Source of the DNA: Bolinopsis microptera
Lineage: Eukaryota > Ctenophora > Tentaculata > Lobata > Bolinopsidae
Direction: 5' to 3'
Length of the DNA: 64,000 bases
Assembly: GCF_026151205.1 (NCBI RefSeq)
Contig: NC_087074.1
Location: 12,381,182 to 12,445,181, forward strand
Shown here: in pieces, positions 23,701 to 32,600 of the stretch
Layout: each line of letters starts with the position of its first letter
Position numbering within the stretch: the stretch's first letter is position 1
Translations under genes and position numbers: made by a program
Notes under the pieces: generated by a model
Told to the model about the DNA's origin: nothing
Databases searched by the model: none
The model's input: the letters and a program-made list of their open reading frames with translations, nothing else

Positions 23701-25664
23701 TAGAAGATAATCGCTGTAGATAACTGATTTTATTTCAAATAACTGCGGTAAATAATGACTGCTGAGTGCTGAGTGCTGCTCTTTGTGTATTTTGTTTTAC
23801 ATTTGCATCAATGTTGGCTCGTTTAAAACCGCTGTATTTCACCACATTACATCACTGTTTCACTGCAAGTTTTCACTAGAATAACATACGATACTCCCGT
23901 TCAATGTTCAAATGATGCGTCTACCTGAACCTGACTCTCCATTTAAACCCAGGTGGAACATGTCTATGTATTGCTTGGTAACATGTATAAGTGTATTTCT
24001 AGTGTGGATCGTTATCAACCAGCTCAAACCCTACGCTGATAGAGTCGAGGTTCGTTCTTTTACTTTTAGGTATTCATATTTCGTATGTAATAACGAATAG
24101 CCATGCCAATATCATAGTTGACTGCATTCTCAGCATTCTTGACAAAAACATAACGATAGCAACGCTTTAGGAGTGGTTGAAGGTCGAGTGTATACTTGAC
24201 AAGAACATAACGATGACTCCAGATGCAGATGAGAATGATCATCTCATAACAGACACCTCCTACCCACCTCCTTACAGACCAAATTATGTGAGTGTCTGTG
24301 TTGATTATATATTTTAGGTGCTCTCTTTTTCGAAACAGAAAAGAAAAAATTATATATTGTGACTATAATCGTAATCCTAAAACTGCTTTTCCTCTTTATC
24401 AAAATGCTCTCCATTTGTACCGAGACGAATAATGACCCAACTGGTATTAACCTCGCTAGGGCTCGTTAAGCTATAGTCCTGCAACAGGATATAGTAAAAG
24501 CTTCAGTAAAAGCGAAGATTTGGACCCTCTGCTACAATCCATGGAAAGCATTGCTAATAGGCGATATGTTCAAGAGTGTACGTTATAGTTTAGCATGTGT
24601 TGCATGTATTGGGTATTGTGTCCCCGCATGACCCGGAGCTTTCTCACTCCAACTTGAAAGCTGAAATGGCTTTAAATCTTCCTAAATCATACGGTCTATG
24701 CATGCTTAAGTTTAAGATATTAATGGGCATTTAGATTGGTTACTCGTTGAGTTGGCTTTATAATCCAAAGTAAGGATTAGCTGGGTTGGGATACTGCTCA
24801 AGCTTTTTAAATATCAATCTTATTTGTTGCTTTCTATGTTGGCATGAAACTCATAAAATTAAACAAAGGCTAAAACTTCAAGAGCCAGGAGGAATTTTGC
24901 TTATTTAAATGTTACGCAATTATGGGGGAATTAACTATTTAGGTACATATTTGTGCATCAAATAAATTGTCAACCTCCGATAAATCTATCGTCTATGCCC
25001 CCCAGGGTTCGGGAGTAGACTACACAGCTAGTAAGAGATGCGACCGAAAGTGTGATTAGTGTGATTAGTGTGATCAGTGTGAGTTGTGTGAGTTGTGTGT
25101 CAGTCGGGTTAAAAGCACCGTGGGTGTGGAGATGAATTGGAGAGTTTTTGATTTGAGGAGTAGAATTTTTTTAAACATTTAATTTATCTGTGAAACACGG
25201 CAAGAAGTTTACAAAGTGATAAAGTTCAACTTGTTATGAAATGGTTTCTGGTTAAAAATGTAACAGTCTGATGTATGTGGTGTGACAAGTGCTCACGTGA
25301 TGTTACAATGGCCATTCGTTTAAGTGGACTGTTTGTTAAGTTTAAAGTTGCGAAACGCCAAAACAGTTTCCAAATATGTATCTAGCATGCTGATCCATGA
25401 TTATACAAATATTTTCCGCTCAATTGATATCTATAATTAATTATAATTAAGCATAATTATCTATAATTAAGTATAATAAAAATGTGCATATTTCAGGGTT
25501 CCAGTACGGTTTGCTTAGCAGAGGCAAGCGTGCCGGTTGAGCGTATAGATTATATCCTGAGTAATGACCACTCCATTTACCAGTCACTGTTGAGCAGCCC
25601 CTCCCCTTTCTTGTCCCGACTCCATCAAAAGGATATGGAGGGTTACTCTATAGAGGGCTACTAA
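5784..25664 (+). CDS. Tweety-family (TTYH) membrane protein, spliced gene of at least 13 exons
   Basis: Exons that join in phase: 5784-5933, 8556-8627, 14383-14489, 14874-14988, 15852-15953, 16410-16464, 18838-18910, 20025-20153, 20410-20493, 20626-20715, 23953-24049, 24183-24287, 25497-25664 (stop). Recognition rests on the N-terminal LHELPHLNL, a first TM segment (SLSGVVFGVALFITFGFIQ), a Cys-rich loop (CCLGCRRCGG) leading into TM2, the YYGVGKVQGDVSRM segment after TM2, paired TM3/TM4 exons, the Cys loop SADICVEHTEF, a final TM (CLVTCISVFLVWIVINQL) and a C-terminal Pro-rich YPPPYRPNY like the PPPSY of vertebrate TTYH proteins. The family forms plasma-membrane proteins described as volume- or calcium-linked anion channels. 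The phase between 16464 (phase 1) and 18838 (phase 2) does not match, so a small intracellular-loop exon is probably missed, and one may be missed around 20.7-23.9 kb. Expected length is about 450 residues or more. Introns are unusually loaded with mobile DNA. Confidence 0.82.
5934..8555. other. First Tweety intron
   Basis: AT-rich, with no coding segment that I can support. A stretch at about 7324-8190 begins CAGGGTGAGT after TA and ends with a loosely complementary segment; it may be an old inverted-repeat element, but the ends are too diverged to call. Confidence 0.4.
8628..10985. other. Second Tweety intron, left part
   Basis: About 2.4 kb of AT-rich intron without recognised genes. A 29-bp-scale direct repeat (AATGCTAATATGACAGTCAT twice) lies near 10650-10700. 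Nothing else stands out. Confidence 0.4.
10990..11330. repeat. Two-copy tandem duplication, period about 187 bp
   Basis: A first copy from about 10990 and a second from about 11177 share long identical blocks, for example CTACTAAATGGGCAAAGTTA and ACACTGCTAGAATTATCTAA, with scattered substitutions and a small deletion in the second copy. The mariner-like element begins directly at the end of the second copy, at a TA. Confidence 0.8.
11331..12962 (+). mobile_element. Tc1/mariner-superfamily transposon with long (about 350 bp) terminal inverted repeats
   Basis: The left end reads CAGGGTGGCCCATAAGTGAC after a TA; the right end reads, in reverse complement, GGGTGGCCCATAAGTGACTA before a TA. The inverted repeats continue inward for about 350 bp to about 11690 and from about 12585, with few mismatches and one extra ~20-bp block in the right arm. 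TA target preference and the enclosed transposase fragment fit IS630-Tc1-mariner elements. The right end seems to have lost the terminal CA. The element lies in an intron of Tweety and its transposase is broken, so it is not autonomous. Confidence 0.82.
11892..12482 (+). pseudogene. Broken mariner-like transposase
   Basis: Reading from ATG 11892 (in an open frame that begins upstream at 11697) gives an N-terminal helix-turn-helix region (YPPFTAEQRLFVYLKKENGE), a basic middle part and the segment around the first catalytic Asp (EDEIWYSDKAI). A stop follows at 12372. Translation resumes in another frame with NGYVNSQNAIHWGS, a typical mariner motif, and continues to EKVTIW at about 12480. The part that should hold the second and third catalytic residues is missing: the sequence passes directly into the right terminal repeat. 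This is a frameshifted, internally deleted copy. Confidence 0.8.
13193..13403. repeat. Two direct repeats of about 65 bp, period about 146 bp
   Basis: GGTTTGTTTCTGAATAAATC and the following segment through GAGGTATTAGTCACAATAGC occur at about 13193 and 13339 with only two or three differences. The spacer carries an imperfect further repeat (GAGTGGTATAATAAGCAGG and GGAGTGGTATGTTAAACAAG). The block is intronic, with no coding potential seen. Confidence 0.7.
15409..15750. repeat. Intronic tandem duplication, period about 222 bp
   Basis: The segment starting CATCGGGGAAAGACTATTCT and running through CTCCTGCATCAATGAA is repeated from about 15632 with about ten differences. It lies in the Tweety intron just before the exon at 15852. 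Confidence 0.7.
17483..17596. repeat. Six-copy 19-bp minisatellite
   Basis: GACTAATTGTCCGTAGGAT is repeated head to tail six times with a single difference (GGAAGACT in place of GGATGACT at one junction). It is intronic. There are no spacers, so it is not a CRISPR array. Confidence 0.85.
17945..18169 (+). mobile_element. Remnant of an RTE-like non-LTR retrotransposon (C-terminal end of the polyprotein)
   Basis: An open frame ending at the TAG at 18167-18169 carries the C-terminal signature seen after the reverse transcriptase of RTE/BovB-like LINEs: KGRVGRHRTNLYD followed by a charged stretch and LARDRVGWRSL. No reverse transcriptase domain is present upstream, so this is a 5'-truncated copy. 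It lies in a Tweety intron in sense orientation. Family assignment is from the motif pattern only. Confidence 0.5.
18290..18342. repeat. Perfect 18-bp inverted repeat (hairpin)
   Basis: GAACCATTAATCAAGAAG at 18290-18307 is matched by its exact complement at 18325-18342, with a 17-base loop. It may be a short fold-back element relic in the Tweety intron. Confidence 0.75.
18423..18640. repeat. Diverged direct repeats, period about 85-100 bp
   Basis: AATTCAGAAAAGTGGTATTT followed by GATGACYTGGCCACAC occurs at about 18423 and 18506, and a weaker third copy (CTAGGCCACACCGAAATAGT) near 18626. GCTAACTTTAATCGAAT also recurs in each unit. Confidence 0.6.
19151..19417 (-). CDS. Single-exon 88-residue protein with a UBA-like motif, nested in a Tweety intron
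   Basis: The complete ORF lies antisense within the Tweety intron between the exons ending at 18910 and starting at 20025. Residues about 10-46 read YTQRLGYPERLAQLAVSRLG then NAGTNELLTAVM, the pattern of a three-helix UBA-like module, as in the N-terminal part of ZC3H12-type proteins. The tail is Tyr/Arg-rich and has no recognised domain. A TATA box lies 180-195 bases upstream of the ATG, and the leader is A/C-rich and without ATGs close to the start. Seen: intact ORF and promoter-like element. Inferred: ubiquitin binding, and that the gene is expressed. It could be a domesticated fragment of a larger gene. Confidence 0.55.
   Translation of the reverse strand: MSTTMSNDTFVQYTQRLGYPERLAQLAVSRLGHNAGTNELLTAVMADAKRYNIRPTGSYQPKYLLSQDSYRLRDGSSKKPQWVNFKRD
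19598..19612 (-). promoter_or_regulatory. TATA box of the nested UBA-like gene
   Basis: On the minus strand the sequence ACTAGTATAAATAAC lies about 185 bases upstream of the start codon at 19415-19417, with an A/C-rich leader following it, the layout of a compact TATA promoter. Confidence 0.5.
21779..23442. mobile_element. Fold-back-type element with about 500-bp inverted arms built of short subterminal repeats
   Basis: The left arm (about 21779-22270) and right arm (about 22915-23442) are inverted copies of each other. Each arm is largely made of degenerate repeats around GGACTGTAGAGCGGT, many copies in both arms, followed by TTGAAGATTGAACACTCAAC and a unique stretch ending GGTCGGTCTCAACGTCTTCC. 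The left arm has three copies of GAAAATTTGAAGATT where the right arm has one. A loop of about 650 bp carries a small TATA-led ORF. No transposase was seen. It lies within a Tweety intron. Confidence 0.75.
22497..22583 (-). CDS. Small TATA-led ORF in the loop of the fold-back element (tentative)
   Basis: Minus-strand ATG at 22581-22583 opens 28 codons (starting MQSVNSLSPPEKPIFIESL). A perfect TATAAATATC lies at 22649-22658, about 70 bases upstream. A second frame just downstream reads ARVRLAHLVEVNDDQ and ends MLRNVMAEE before a stop at about 22420, so a spliced or frameshifted short protein is possible. No family is recognised. Confidence 0.25.
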   Translation of the reverse strand: MQSVNSLSPPEKPIFIESLNGESRLVYD

Positions 25665-26632
25665 ACTTATCCAGACTTGACCAGAATCCATCTGAAGGAT
25701 ACAGAGGCATATTAAAATTTAGTGAAGATAAACTGTCCTGTTACATAGTAAAAGTAATCAAAACCATCGTTATTTAAACGGCTCAACGACTAAACTCAGA
25801 TATTTAACCTTTCTACGCAATCAATATTTTATTTACACAGGACCATATGGAACTGGTACTTGATTGTGCCTCGTGATAGTTTAATGTAAATTAATTATTT
25901 TAGTGTGTTTATAATTATATGTGGATGTGCTCCGCCCTCTGTAGGCTGTAAATTATTTTTACTTTCTTTCAACCAGTTTTATGTTTTATTTTTGTACAAA
26001 ATTGTTGTCGTAATTTTCATTTTTAAGTAAGGGACTCGTTCAGTGTTATCATCATTAATTGATAAACAGTTTATATAATCATTTCTGTACTCTTGTGTAG
26101 AAGTTTTTACCGATTTTTATCTCAACCAACTGATATCGTTTATAACTGTTTTAACTTCATTAAGATATCCATTCTATAAGAAGAAAAATTCTGTGAATCG
26201 TATAATTAGCTTCGAGTGGCCTGTAACACACGAAGTACTGTTCGCGACATCTGCGAATGCAATTCATCTTTATGGGTGGCCCGGTGGAATGAATAGCTCG
26301 CAAGAAAATATACAAATTCTTCATTTTACTCACCTTGGTTTATAGGCTACAAACATTTGTTATATACAACTATACTAAAATAATTAAAAATGTATTTTAA
26401 AAAGTAAATGCAAAACTATAAAATTCAAACAACTATAATAATAAACTCCACTCTAAAACTGTACGTTAAAAATATTGTCACCATCAATCATTTAATCAGT
26501 TCCCACACATTAAAATAGTAATATTTTACTGCATAGTATCTGGCGATGCACTGTTGATCTAAACACGTGACACGCACAAGTGATCTTCCACGTGACAAGT
26601 CCAGAAGAGGACAGACCCACAGTCTGACATAT
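25665..26632. other. Intergenic region between convergent Tweety and TRPA genes
   Basis: Both genes end here tail to tail, so this stretch should be mostly 3' untranslated sequence and polyadenylation sites. No further gene is seen. Confidence 0.5.
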
Positions 26633-29600
26633 TTAGTTGTCCTCATGTGTCTCTAGATCAACATCGTCTAATAAAATATGGTTAAGTTCCGAGGAAATAA
26701 CAGAATCAGTGTCGTCAGACCGTGTCCTCAGGAGCAGTCTTTTCATCAACATTAGCATCTGTTTGTTCTGTTTAGAAATCTGGGAGAATTTACGGTTATG
26801 GGACAAGTGACATTTTTTTTCAATGCAGCAAATACCCTTAACTTCATTACAATCGCGTTTAAGGATTGGTTCACGGGTCGCTTAATAAATGTTATTTTAT
26901 TAACAAAACATTATTAATCATATTATTAACAAACCTCATTTAGTTGAACTTTCATCTTCTTCATCCTAATCTGATCTCCTGCTCTTATAGAATCCACCCC
27001 TGATCCAGCTTGTACTCTTACACAAAGCTCCGGACCATTAAACGGTAATCTATGAGGTCCGAAATATTTAGCCAGCAACTTAGACCCGAGAACTCTTGCC
27101 CTTGAGTTGGGATAGAATGTAACTTTACTTTGGTTTGTCTTCTCTAGATAGGACGCAGGTAGCAGGGCCTCCACCTAGGGGGAACAGAACTGAGCTAATT
27201 TGTTAACACAAAACCGACATTGCTGTGCAATTTATGATTTAGGTGAATGGAGCTAAACTTATTTGGAACAAAAATCGGAATTTCTTTCATAATTAATCGA
27301 TTACCGTACCTGGAAATTAATAAATTGATTAATTAATTACCATACCTGGAAAATAAGCTGTATTTTCATGATAGCTCTTTGTAACTCAGCTTGGTCGTAG
27401 ACTGCTTTTATATCGTCAACAGCTAAACCAACCTTAATGATACAACTTATTCACCATATCCACGTGAATTTTATTACTTGTTGAAATGTTAGTTATTGAT
27501 CACGAATAAATTAGAAATTGAAATGGTCTCAGTAACACTATCCACTCCAACAAGCACGTATTAACGTTTACATCGTGACTTATCTAGAACAACCCCAGGT
27601 TTAAACTCACCAGTAAGTTCATGAAGACAATGGGGACCACAATCACGAACAGCACAAACATTATTATCGTAGATTCAGGATAGTAGAGAGGATTCTCTTC
27701 GTTTAGGCTCTGAGGTGCCATATAGTTGTCGTATTCCATCTCTCCGGTCATCATCACAAACGTTCGCATAATGGAGTAACCCGGGTTGCTGTATGAGGGA
27801 AACTGAAATATTTTGCATTATGACTTCAGAACTCGGCATGAGCCATGAATGGTGGATGTTTTATTTCAACATGATTAAGTTTTCTCCCTTCCTAGAGTTG
27901 GCTGAGTCAGTGAACTATGAGCACAGACCGTATCAAATGTCAGTGTTAGATAAGACCTCCGTAGCATATTCAAATTAATTAATTAATTAATCAGTTACCT
28001 GAACCATAACCATGTTGAAGGTAAGTCCAAATGCAACTATAAAGAGGATCAGAACGACCATGATCTTCAAGAAAGTCTGCAGCACTTCTACAAACATGAC
28101 AATGTATATTCCTATGCCTGGAACTGATAAAGGATCTGTTAGTTAGGGCCTAAGGATATAATGGATCCAGATTCCAAAGTACCATGGAATTGTCAGAGAT
28201 TATTTTATTAATTTTCGCATAATATGGATCCCACCCCAACAAAAGTTTCAAACCCTAAATCTCACCTTTCTTAGGAACATCATGAAGTTCATCCACGCGA
28301 CGAGCAAACAAAACACACCGATCTGCCATTCTGTTTCACTGATAATCTTCTCAGGATAAAACACATTAACAGTAAAAAAGATTGACAGCGCAAAGAGAGC
28401 CAACTCGACAAAGTTCTGAATAGAGATATATTTGTGCCTCTGATACACCAGCTGTAGAAATTCTATTATAAGTCTGATAACACTGCTGACTATGGTTATA
28501 AGTCCCGATATGAACACCCACACTGACTTCTTATTCGTCTCCGGAATCTCCGAATTTCCCGCGAAATAAACGTTGGCTGTCTTATCATATTTTGGGTCGG
28601 AACCCGAACCATCATCCTCTATAAGTTTGGGATAGTATGGAGGTATTTGAGTCAAGGTGTACACAGTTAGAAAAACAAGGTAGAGTGCGTAGAGGAAGAG
28701 GTTGCCATAGTAGAAGTGTCTGCCATAAGCAGTCCACTTACAGAACACTAGACTAGTGACAAGGGGGTGACTCAGGAGCTCGCTTCTTTTGTTTTTTATC
28801 TGAGAGAGAGATAGACTCATGTGAGGTATGTGAGGTACAGATAATCTAGAAAAGGTAACACTGTAAATACTTCTTAATTAGAGTTTTATCTAGAACGAAT
28901 CTGCATCACTTAGTCAAACAGACAAATAAATCCATCAAAAGTTGTACCTTGTTGTAATAAGGAAAGATTTATAAAAGTTCCTGTGAATATTAAAATTTCA
29001 ATAAAAAATAATGATAATTAATTTAATGATGAATGATTCACAAACCATGAGATTGAGAGGGTTTATATGGTAGGAGGTCGCATCTTGAGCATTAACGATT
29101 TTAGACTCCGCTTCTGACTCATCGTTAAGGTCCGATGAGGTGATACTTTTATTGTCTTCGGATCTTGTCATCTCTATTTCTTTGTCCGTGATGTACTTGT
29201 AGTTGAATTGCACCTTAGGTTACATAGTTACAAGTGTGTTTCTGAGGGGCCACATCAGAAATAAACGTACGCTGGAATCAGAATTTGAAGAAAGCATCTC
29301 TCAGTTTACAGTTAACTGTTTGTGTACCTCGTAGTTAACGTTGTCAGTAGTCATCTCCGACGGGTTATTGGTCATGTCGGTGCACTTATTCAGCACTAAC
29401 TCCGCAACCTCTGGCATGAACCTTATCAGTTTCTTCATTGGAGTGTCCCCGTTCATTTGGGCGTTTGTCAGCGCTTTTGGCCATGAGGGCCTTCCCCATT
29501 CATCTTGGTGACTGAAAGTTGAACGATTATCTCTTCATTAAAATGATTAATACAAGTCGAGTGGCTGACCTCAGATTAAAGATTGATAAAATGAGACAAA

Positions 29601-32600
29601 CAAAACTCAAATATATTTATGAAGATTAGAGACAAAATTGTCTATCTTACTTGATGATAGATTCAGCTACTTCTCTATTGTTTGCCAATATTGCCAGCTC
29701 TAGAGCATTCATATCGTTTACGTCTACCAGACCGATATTAGCATCGTTATTCAGGAGGAAAAGGACCGCATCAACATGACCTGAAAAATAAAAGTTTTTG
29801 ATTGATTTCAGTAACAAAATTGTGAAACATAAACTTCGTTATTTAAGTCATTGCATTGCATATCGTAAATATAATCATGATAGAGTAGAGCTCACTACAC
29901 CTTCTAAAACTAACCGTTCTTAGCTGCGAGATGAAGAGGGGTCAACTTTGCCTTGTCAATAGGATCAATCTCAGCATCAGCATCCAACAGAGCAGCCATG
30001 ACCTTGGAGTTACCCCTGGAGGCAGCACAATCCATGGGGGTCCACCCAAGTTGGTTGCGGGCCCCAACCTCAGCTCCCATGTCACAGAGGTAAATGGTCG
30101 TGTCCACGTGGCCGTTCAGAGCAGAGTAATGTAAGGGATGGTTCCCGTAGTCGTCCTTGTCTTCCAGCTGGGAAATATCAGCTTTAAAAGTTTTTTACTT
30201 GGGCATTGTGCGCCTAAACTGTAATAAGTATAGCACGATTTTTAGCTGCAATAGGCAGTACTGGTAAGTGGTACACTGTACAGCTGTTCCAGAAATCCAA
30301 CAATTTCAATAGCGTTCTTTTTTAAGAATACGAATCGACGCTAATTAACAGACGATAGTCATCATCACTCAAATTACCGTGGCCTTGTCCGCCTTGACAA
30401 GTTCCTGCACACATTTCAGCTTTCCTTTCTCAGCTGCGAGATGAAGCGGACACTTATCATCCTCGTTCTGAGCATTTATCTCGAACTTAAACTCCAGTAG
30501 CTCTCTCAGACATCCGAGGTGACCAAGCTCGGCGGCAAAATGTAGAGGGGTGTTTTGGAACCTGTATTAGACTTGGTTTTAGGACAGTCTAAAAATAATG
30601 AATTTAAAGTATACAGTAGCATATCAATTTCAAAGACATGTTATCTTGATTTCTAATAAGATATTCCTGTCAAAAAATGAAACATTAATTCCATGTTTTA
30701 ATGAAATCTCTAATTTCGAAAATGTATGTTTTACATTCTCACTCACTTGTCAAGCTCACTGTCTATCAGTCTCTCTCCGCCAGCTTCCAGAATGATCTTC
30801 AAAACGCTTGGCTGGTTCTCCCTAATCGAAGCAAACACTGCACTGTTTTCCCGTTTGTCCCGAGCAGTGGAATCAGCTCCTAGGTCCAGTAGGAGGGTTA
30901 TTGAGTTAGGATGACCCCAGGCCGCAGCAGTGATGAAGGGTGTCGAACCGTCCCTGTCTGCTGCGTTTATGTTCGCTCCTCTGAAGGGAATATTTGGTTA
31001 TCTTAATCTTTCAGAATGTGTAGTTTCCCGCAGAAGTTCGACAAAATATCTAAAATAAAGATTGTTCCCCGAGTTCAAACCTCCAGAACATATAGCATGT
31101 TGAAATACATTCAATACTTAGTTCAGATTTGTAGTAACAAATAACGCTCCAAACATCACTTACTTGTCAGACAGATATTGAATAACTTCAGTCTGATCAG
31201 CTTTAGCCGCCTCGTGCATAGCAGTTTCTCCAGCTATGTTCTTAGCCTCCAACGGACACCCAGCATCCACCAGCATCTTGACCACCTCTGTGTGACCCTT
31301 GTGTGCGGATATATGCAAAGCTGTCTCCCGCTCCATCGTCCTGAGATTCTGATCAGCTCTGTTGTTCAGAATGAACTCTACCACGTCAACCCTTCCGTCT
31401 TTACAAGCTAGATGAAGACATGTGAACTTCTCCTCTCCTGCTTTGTCAAGATGTCCCTTCATCTTTAGGTCAGTCTCTCCCATTGCTTTCTTGAACTTTC
31501 TTGTCAATTATCGTCTTGACAAACCTGTAGTTTAATGGATCCATTTCCTTGGCCTTCTTATGAAGTTGCTTCATCAAAGATGACACATGTTTAGGGTATG
31601 TGGACACAGTCTTTACACCGATCAACATACAGAGTGAATTGAACTGCCTGCTCTCGTCATTATCTCACTCATGATGCTGTCTATACTCTCTTTTAGCTCC
31701 AAAGATTTGATACGACTGTACACCAGCTCTACGATCTCCAGGTCGGCTTCTCTACAAGCCAGGTGAAGAGGGGACATGTTCTCCAAGGAGTAGACCCGGG
31801 GATTGCAAGGGTGCTCTTTGTTGAACATCAGTTTCTTGATACAGGGTATGTCTTCGTATAGAATTGCCATGTGTAGGGCTGTCTCACCTTGTTTGTCTGA
31901 GATGTAGCTATGTTTAACAAGTGTTTATCTTACGAGACGAGGACACAGGTCAATTCCCGTTCTGCTATCAAAACATCAAAAATAAGACCTAAGAAGGATC
32001 TGTATAATTCAGTTCTCGGATAATATCAGTTCAGAAAATACATACCTCTCAAATTGACTTGAACATTGTACATAAGTACATACCTCTAAGATTGACTTGA
32101 ACATTGTTTATCTTGAGCAGCTCCAGAACTGCGGGGTAGTTACCCCTATCAGCAGCACAGTGAAGAGCAGTCAGTCCGTAGTCATCTTGAGCATTAACAT
32201 CAGCTCCGTTCTCTGCCAGGGACCTAATAGGTGGACTTCCTTCTTCCTCTGCGATCTCTTCTTCCACTGAATTTGTTATTATTTTAGATAAGGGCTACAT
32301 ATATAATAGGAGGATACCACGTAGGTTTACATATTAGGTTGGAACTTGTTAGGAACCTTTAGAATTTTTCTTCATCCTTTGAAGCTTTTACCTTGAATTT
32401 AAACAATTATAACTAACCTGTCTTAATTATAACTAATTATAATAACCTGTCTTAATCCGCTGAGTGTCCTTCCTGTGGAGAAACTTCTTTATAGCAGAAA
32501 CTGCGGCATCCTCCGACGTTATCTTTTTGATGACTTCCTGTTGGACCGCCTCTATGTCCTGAAGTTCAATTGTTCTAGCTTCTAACTGTGAATGAACGTT

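Noticed and set aside
31508-31627. Two real ultrashort introns of 20 and 25 nt in TRPA
   Set aside because: The GT-AG ends fit, but such lengths are not known in animals and random GT/AG pairs are frequent. Indels or one ordinary intron explain it better; it is kept only as an open point in the findings.
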